Below are positions 58,444-64,000 of a DNA stretch of 64,000 bases, piece by piece (the stretch's first letter is position 1; every line of letters begins with the position of its first letter). The stretch is from Spodoptera frugiperda (lineage: Eukaryota > Arthropoda > Insecta > Lepidoptera > Noctuidae): assembly GCF_023101765.2 (NCBI RefSeq), contig NC_064226.1, positions 6,936,001-7,000,000 on the forward strand, given 5' to 3'. Below the pieces are notes generated by a model that made no database searches, was not told where the DNA came from, and saw only the letters and a program-made list of their open reading frames with translations. Both the position numbers and the translations under genes were made by a program.

Positions 58444-59221
58444 CAAAAGCCATCAAATAATTGTAACAGCTTCCAAATTCACCACAATTACCTATCACAA
58501 CCTTGATATCTGCAATTCGTCATACATTAAATTGCCTACAGCCAATCAAAATGATTACATAAATTCAATACTGAAAGCTATTCAAAACAACAAATTAACC
58601 TTAAAATAACAATTATTGCAATATTTAATAAAATTATTGAATCATCAAATTCAAGGGCTGTAAACATATTTTTCACTCACATTTAGGCATTTTAAATATG
58701 TTTTTTTTACTTATTTTACGTAAACAGTTCGAAAAAGATCCTTAATTAGCTATTACTAAGAACTATTTTCATACCTTAACTAAATCTTTTTAAAAACAAC
58801 TATTTGTGTTAATGTTATAATCTACAAAAGAACAACTACATAATAATAAACAGCACAGCACACCCCTAAAACAACATCAAAACAAAATATTCTCCGAACT
58901 TATAACACTAACCCAAAAAATATCCCGTCAATAAACACTTCGGTGTTTAGCCAGCCCTATTCGCTAACACAATAATAGTGGGCAAATTGGTTTGTTATCG
59001 ATAAATATGTGGCTAACACGAATCACGTAGACACCGGACAACACATCATTTTCTTTGTAGGTCAATTTACTAATAATCAGTGAAAGGAGGATTTATTTAT
59101 CTGAAGCCAATTATTATGTTTATATGGTTTTGTTTCTTAGTGTAGGTTATGTTAGGGAGACCTTATTAGAGGAAATTTGTGTAGTGCATTACATATTTTG
59201 CATAGTTAAAAGTATAAGATT

Positions 59222-59312
59222 CGTAGCAATTGGCGTTTAGCGTTCCATCGTCTAAAGCCCCCACCCCCATGGGAGACAGGCGTGAGGTTATTTATGTATT
59301 CGTCAACAAAGA
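59222..59312 (+). mobile_element. Family D short repeat
   Basis: AATTGGCGTTTAGCGTTCC, CCCCATGGGAGACAGGCG and TGAGGTTATTTATGTATTC are the inverse of the 34.57-kb copy. The end runs into ATGTAT-type words. Confidence 0.55.
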
Positions 59313-61004
59313 GTTAGCAATGTTTCACTACTAAAAGTTTTTGTTCATTGACTCTAATGAATTCATTAGATCAATAGTGTCGAACATTTTTTTTATTGAG
59401 GTCAGTATAAATCGTACTTTAAAATTGAAACTACAAACATAAAAGTATTTTACACCAAAAAAGTATGAACACGCACTGTATCAAGAAGCCATAAAACATC
59501 AGTGGCGCCATCTAGACAGCGCAAAAATAATAACCGTATTGTTGTCATGTTATATCCCTACACTTCACTAGGTATGGCTTGTCTATCAAAAACACTTCAA
59601 AGGGTTCCTGGTCCCAAATAATTTGAGTGACGTCATCGTAGTTAGGGTAAAGTTACAAACACGGTTATTTTCGTACAATTTTAGTGAACGTATAGTATTT
59701 AGGCTAAACCCTAGTGTGCTCATAGATAGCAACCTTTTGTAGATCTAATTACACCTGTGACCTTCCGAAAAATAAAGTTTAAGTGCGGTTTTGTTCATTT
59801 TAGTTTTCGTAAGTTGGGTTAAGGTTGGTTTAAAATAAATTTGACTGAAACTTATGTGTAGTTTTCACACAATCATATTATAAATGTAATACTTTATCAC
59901 TCTACAAACTACACAATTATCGTCATTCATTACTATGTATACAGTATATTCAAAGTGTTAATAAATCAACCACAATTCATGTTTCAATCAGAAGTGTAAA
60001 ACATAATAGAATATCTAAATTAATTTCCATTTTTTAATATATTCCATTAAACACACAAAATAAATTTCTATTATTATCTTTACTGTAGGAGGTGGTTAAC
60101 GCTACCTACGTAATAAGTAAAGATTTTGGAAATTCGAGCCACAAAAGAGGGCTGGCAGTATCACTATGTTTATATTTATATAACATGTCTGGGTCTACCC
60201 TTCCCCATAATATCACATTTGTTCATGTTAACCCTCAATTCCTTTCCCACACACTATGCTGACTCATTGAATCCTTTTTAGTAGTTCGTACCTTTTGCGA
60301 TACTCGTAATAGTTAATTCTTTATTTAGACTGGATATAAATAGTCGGTTGTAGAATTTGGCATTTGATGAGAGTGGGCGAAGTGGACAAGTCGTGAGTCG
60401 ATTTCGGAAACTTAAAATAGGGATGATGACGGGGTTGAAAGTTAAAAATCTATTATAGTTCGTCAGTTAGGTAATGTTTAAAATTCAATATCTCGCAACC
60501 TAAGCTACGACATACATGTTTCAACTATTTATTCTATTAAATCCCTCAAAGTATCATCATATTGTAGTCATATTGTAGAGGATCTCTTAAAATAGAAAAG
60601 ATCCAAAACTATCATCTATAAGATCATTACTATCAAAATGGAGAATATTTTAAAGACACATCATACTTACATAATATGTTCTGTTATTGTATTTACTTTA
60701 AAATTTTAAACCAGCTTTATGATATTAAGCAAAGTACACATTGACGTAATTTGTATAATGGCATATGTATACGTGCAGAGGCGAGCTCGGGAGTATATCA
60801 CGAATTTAATTAAAATGTGCAATGTGGGCGCGTGCGTAGTTTTAGCGATATTTCGCATAGCTTGCATCACTAATCCTGGCTAAGCAGTGTAAGCGTGCCC
60901 TTATTTTATATACAGATTCCTTTTTTTTAATCAGCTGCTTTGTGGTAGACAAATATATAGTACTCGCTACTATGAAAAACACAATAGTATTACGTGCTAT
61001 AATG

Positions 61005-61062
61005 TGCACCTCTGCCTACCTTTTCGAGGATTAAAGGCGTGACGATATGTATGTATGTATGT
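61005..61062 (+). mobile_element. Family D short repeat with (ATGT)n tail
   Basis: TGTGCACCTCTGCCTACC, TTTTCGAGGATTAAAGGCG and TGACGATATG are followed by (TATG)n. It matches the 35.10-kb copy. The tetranucleotide tail points to retroposition with a short 3' repeat. Confidence 0.6.
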
Positions 61063-62744
61063 ACGCTACTATAAAAATATTTTAAAGACGTTAAAAGCGT
61101 TAAGGACGTTAAAATTTTACGAAAAATAATGTATTTAAAAGAACTTTACAAGATATTGCACTGCATTTTTTATTCTAATAAACAACCAGTGATTTTGCTC
61201 TCTTAAAATACAGTAGGTACATAATCTTCTCCACTAATTCTAATGAACATTCTGGCATGGCCCCAAGCCACGGAAAAAATGTTTCGAAAATGAACTTTTA
61301 TGGTCATAAAAAGCGTTCCAAAATCTTATTGCCAGATTCAAAGTTATATACAAGTGTTTCAAATAATATAACCATAAAAATAATTTAAAAACTATTAAAA
61401 ATGCCCACATAAAACAAACTTTTATTGGTATTTTTCCGTACATAAAACTATTCTTACATTAGCTAAAGTGAACCAGAACACTACTTAAATACTAAAGAAA
61501 ATGACAATAAAAACTCCGAAATAATCCGCAACAATTCTTTGTTTGAAAAATACAAACAAACAAAAAAAAAAGAAAATCGCAAAATGGCTGATTCTGTAAA
61601 TAATAAATGTGTACTAATGTAAACAGAGTAGAGCCGCGGACGTTTACGTATAGTTTTTATTCGTTCTCACTTTAATTGTTATACGGTTTATTGTACGAGC
61701 AGTTTCTTTTATTTATACAGAAAAGGTAATTCGTTTACCCGTGAGAATAGTTTCAACACGTGCCTGCGTCTAGACGAATTGACTGTAATGGACTTTGTGC
61801 CCGCAGTAGCCCGTGTGTTTACACAAAGAAGGAAATATTTTATCAAGAGAGGTTAACGGTGAAATAGGTTCAACTTTTTTATTTTTTTTGGAAGTGGTTT
61901 TTTGCACGGCTATGTAATAAGGTTAGCTGGTCTTTGTGGAGCATTTATGTGACGTAGGTTTAGTTCGTTTCGCTAAAGGTTATAGTTTTGTAATGTTAAT
62001 TAACAAGTGATGAGAAAAATTAGAAGCCTAGAGATCGCTTTTTAGTGGTAAGACCGATCAATGTACTAACAATTTCTAATTGTATGTATGTTACATGGTG
62101 TATAATAAAGAGTTTGTCTATTCTATAATATACAGAAACTATAAATACTTTTTATGTTTTGCCTAAACTAAATTTTCTCCAAAAAAGATTACTTGGCCAT
62201 ACTGACATACTTCTCGACTGACAAACGAGCAGCCTAGAGTAATTTTTAGTTACAATGTTCAAAATAGATGTTTATTTTTTTAATCTACGGCTATTGAATT
62301 TATTTTTAAGCATTTGTTTTTAATCTACGGCTACTGAACTCTTGATATTCTAATTTCAAATATCAAATCTGGCACAATTTCCAGCCAGTAACATTAAAAA
62401 AAGAAACTCATTTTATAAAAACTTTTTCCTCAAATTGACATTACGAAATTAGTTTAGAAATTCACTATGACGTAAATAAACTGCCTAACATCATAAATAA
62501 CTATAATATTTCAAGCTCATAGAGAGCAATGGCGCAAAAGTAGTAGACAAATGGTTTCGCGTCCACTTCGAAAACCATTAATTAACCCATTTTCCACCAT
62601 CACTTCGCTAACGGTAGAAAATAAACTACGAAAATATGTTAGCTTTTGTGCAATTTTGTACTATATACAGCGCTTTGCTATTTCTTTGCCGTTATTTTCT
62701 TTTAGAAATAAGGTTTTAACTAATTAAATAGAAAATATCTAATT

Positions 62745-62915
62745 CATCATACTAATATTATATCGGTAAATGTTTGTATGTTCAGATGTATTTCCCTCAA
62801 TTACGATGAAAGTACTGAACGGATTTTAATGAAATTTGGTATACAGGATATTCTTGGGTGATAGAATTTTTTATCCCACAGGAACGCGGGCAAAGCCCTT
62901 GGAAGAAGCTACTTA
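62745..62915 (+). mobile_element. Compact Helitron-like non-autonomous element
   Basis: It starts TCATACTAATATTATAT and contains TACTGAACGGATTTTAATG, AAATTTGGTATACAGGATA and TTTTTTATCCCACAGGAACG. It ends GCGGGCAAAGCCCTTGG..GAAGCTA. A TC start and a GC hairpin (GGGCAAAGCCC) before a terminal CTA agree with Helitron ends and with the 42.84-kb terminus. It is non-coding, about 170 bp. The right end is decayed. Confidence 0.55.
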
Positions 62916-62949
62916 CAAATGATTATAAGCAAAAATTATAACCATCATC

Positions 62950-63152
62950 TATCAGACCGCTACAGATGGAGCCCATTAGGACTAATGCCGACCTGGTGGC
63001 AGGCCGTAAGAACTGCCTAGAGGGTTACCAGGCTCAAGAATCAGGAGTAGGAACGGGATGATTTTTAGTCAGTAAGAGTCTGTCACTCCCTTTCGTCTTG
63101 TCCTAAGGCGGAAGAATTCATTGGATGAGGGGGACCCTCAAAAAAATATTAT
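62950..63152 (+). mobile_element. Family A SINE-like element, plus, with poly-A tail
   Basis: A full-length form: 5' block (CTATCAGACCGCTACAGATG, GGAGCCCATTAGGAC), the core (AGGAGTAGGAACGGGATG, TTTTTAGTCAGTAAGAGTC), then GAATTCATTGGATGAGGGGG and a short A-run tail (CCCTCAAAAAAA). This copy shows the 5'-to-3' direction of the family best. No clear TSD was found. Confidence 0.8.
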
Positions 63153-63819
63153 AAATATGATTTACGTGAATTTATTTGAATCGCATCGCTTTATAACTCC
63201 CTTAAATAAAATGTAGAGCACATTTTGAAATTGCGCAAAAGAATAGTAGAAATCTGTTCACATCAAAACTTGGTAGACGACCGACCTCAGCAATTAAGTC
63301 ACTCGAAATATTTAATGAACAGTGCTAGTTCCGCGCCGGAAATGACACTTAATCGGCTTAACTTCGCCTCAAAACTTACCCCGGGCAAACACCCCGAGCC
63401 GTGGGGGCCGCCCCAAACCATACCTACACTGCATCAAAGAAGTTGGGGAATGTGCAATTATGAGATTGTTTTAATTTAGAAACAATGTTGTTAAAGAATT
63501 TCCTTACTTCGAATGAGCTCTCTGAAACCCCAAACCAGAATTCCTGGTTTCCTTTTACATTGTTTTCTTCGTTATTGCTTACTGTCGATCTTTAATTTAT
63601 TTTTCTCTAGCCAACAATTTCTTGCGGGTATGTTGGTGTTTTGTTTTCTTATCGAAGCACACTGCGTTTTAATTTTATATTCTCTATACAGTGAATAAAG
63701 TCTAATTAAGTATGTAGCTCTTTTTTATACTTTCAAATTAATTAGTCATTTGTAATAGACAGTTGTTTTGTTAGAGTGAGAGGTTAGTCTTGGTTGTAAT
63801 TCTTATTTCTTCAATATTT
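63153..63819. other. Unassigned sequence
   Basis: A GC-richer patch at 63330-63420 (ACCCCGGGCAAACACCCC, GAGCCGTGGGGGCCGCCCC) lies inside an 84-codon + frame. No domain or splice site was recognised. Confidence 0.4.
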
Positions 63820-63821
63820 GC

Positions 63822-64000
63822 TTGACCTAGGCGGAACGGGCACACGGACCAGGTTCTCGGTTTCCACTTTAGATCGTCTGTCTCAATGGCCATCGGTTTG
63901 AGAGCTAATATGGCCAGCCCACATTACCTCTTCAGCTTGGATCCTGTACCCACAGGCTGTGTCAATACCTTCATCTTCCTTTCAGATAGTCTTACAATAA
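63822..64000 (-). pseudogene. RTE-like reverse transcriptase C-terminal remnant, cut by the window edge
   Basis: The words CTAATATGGCCAGCCCAC and CTTCAGCTTGGATCC, then GGCTGTGTCAATACCTTC parallel 38398-38460 of the RTE-like element (CTAATATGGCCGGCCCACTG, CTTCAGCTTGCTGATCC, GGCTATGTCGATCACC). That segment encodes the HRISKLKWQWAGHI region. It is a diverged copy of another subfamily on the same strand, and the element continues beyond the window. Confidence 0.6.

Larger units (their letters stand above)
58444..62744. other. Unassigned 4.3-kb stretch (putative intron)
   Basis: It contains family D copies (59.22 and 61.00 kb), a TGACGTCA palindrome at 59628-59635 and a GGCGCCATCTAG word near 59504. 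GC-richer patches lie at 60775-60900 (CACTAATCCTGGC, GGGCGCGTGCG) and 61625-61825. No exon was recognised. Confidence 0.4.

Overview
The window is AT-rich, intron-containing eukaryotic DNA, most likely from a moth (Lepidoptera, probably a noctuid). That assignment rests on recalled repeat signatures: an RTE-type retrotransposon whose 3' end carries a TGATGA tail, tRNA-derived SINEs, Helitron-like ends with an 'acgaagtcgcgggcaaaagcta' style terminus, and two short interspersed families that I remember as abundant in moths. No database was searched. There are no operons, no CRISPR array and no prokaryotic signals.

Only one piece of host coding sequence can be supported. It is a short + strand first exon at 36677-36749 that encodes a hydrophobic signal-peptide-like N-terminus and stops at a phase-1 splice donor. 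A CCAAT box and a 23-codon upstream open frame lie just before it. No second exon could be recognised in the 27 kb that follow, so 36750-64000 is best read as a very long first intron and 1-36500 as upstream intergenic DNA (inference).

The rest is repeats plus unassigned AT-rich DNA. The largest element is a nearly complete 3.2-kb RTE-like non-LTR retrotransposon on the minus strand (38186-41392). It has a 10-bp target-site duplication and an apurinic-like endonuclease and reverse transcriptase split over three reading frames by two frameshifts. A truncated 3' end of a related element sits near 35.7 kb, and another coding remnant runs off the right edge. An unrelated RT remnant lies at 15.6 kb. 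Smaller families are named here A (SINE-like, ten clear copies), B (SINE-like with an internal hairpin), C (tRNA-derived SINE), D (short tail family), E (fragments of one repeat), M (TA-flanked MITE) and G (a 0.76-kb dispersed element). One G copy sits in an insertion bounded by a 90-bp direct duplication, and the other contains 150-bp tandem units. A family A copy is nested inside a family C SINE at 1.4-1.7 kb. Other structures are a 414-bp tandem duplication (6.8-7.7 kb), an (AAAAT)n array (29.3-29.6 kb), several perfect palindromes and a set of CTACG/CGTAG foldbacks.

GC-richer islands with homeodomain-like, CRE-like or octamer-like words (16.1, 21.9, 31.6, 34.2, 46.3, 56.4, 57.8 and 60.8 kb) may be regulatory, but conservation cannot be tested here. 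I found no convincing new biological system. The best leads are the signal-peptide exon, the 90-bp flanking duplication, the SINE nesting and the palindromic CTACG family.
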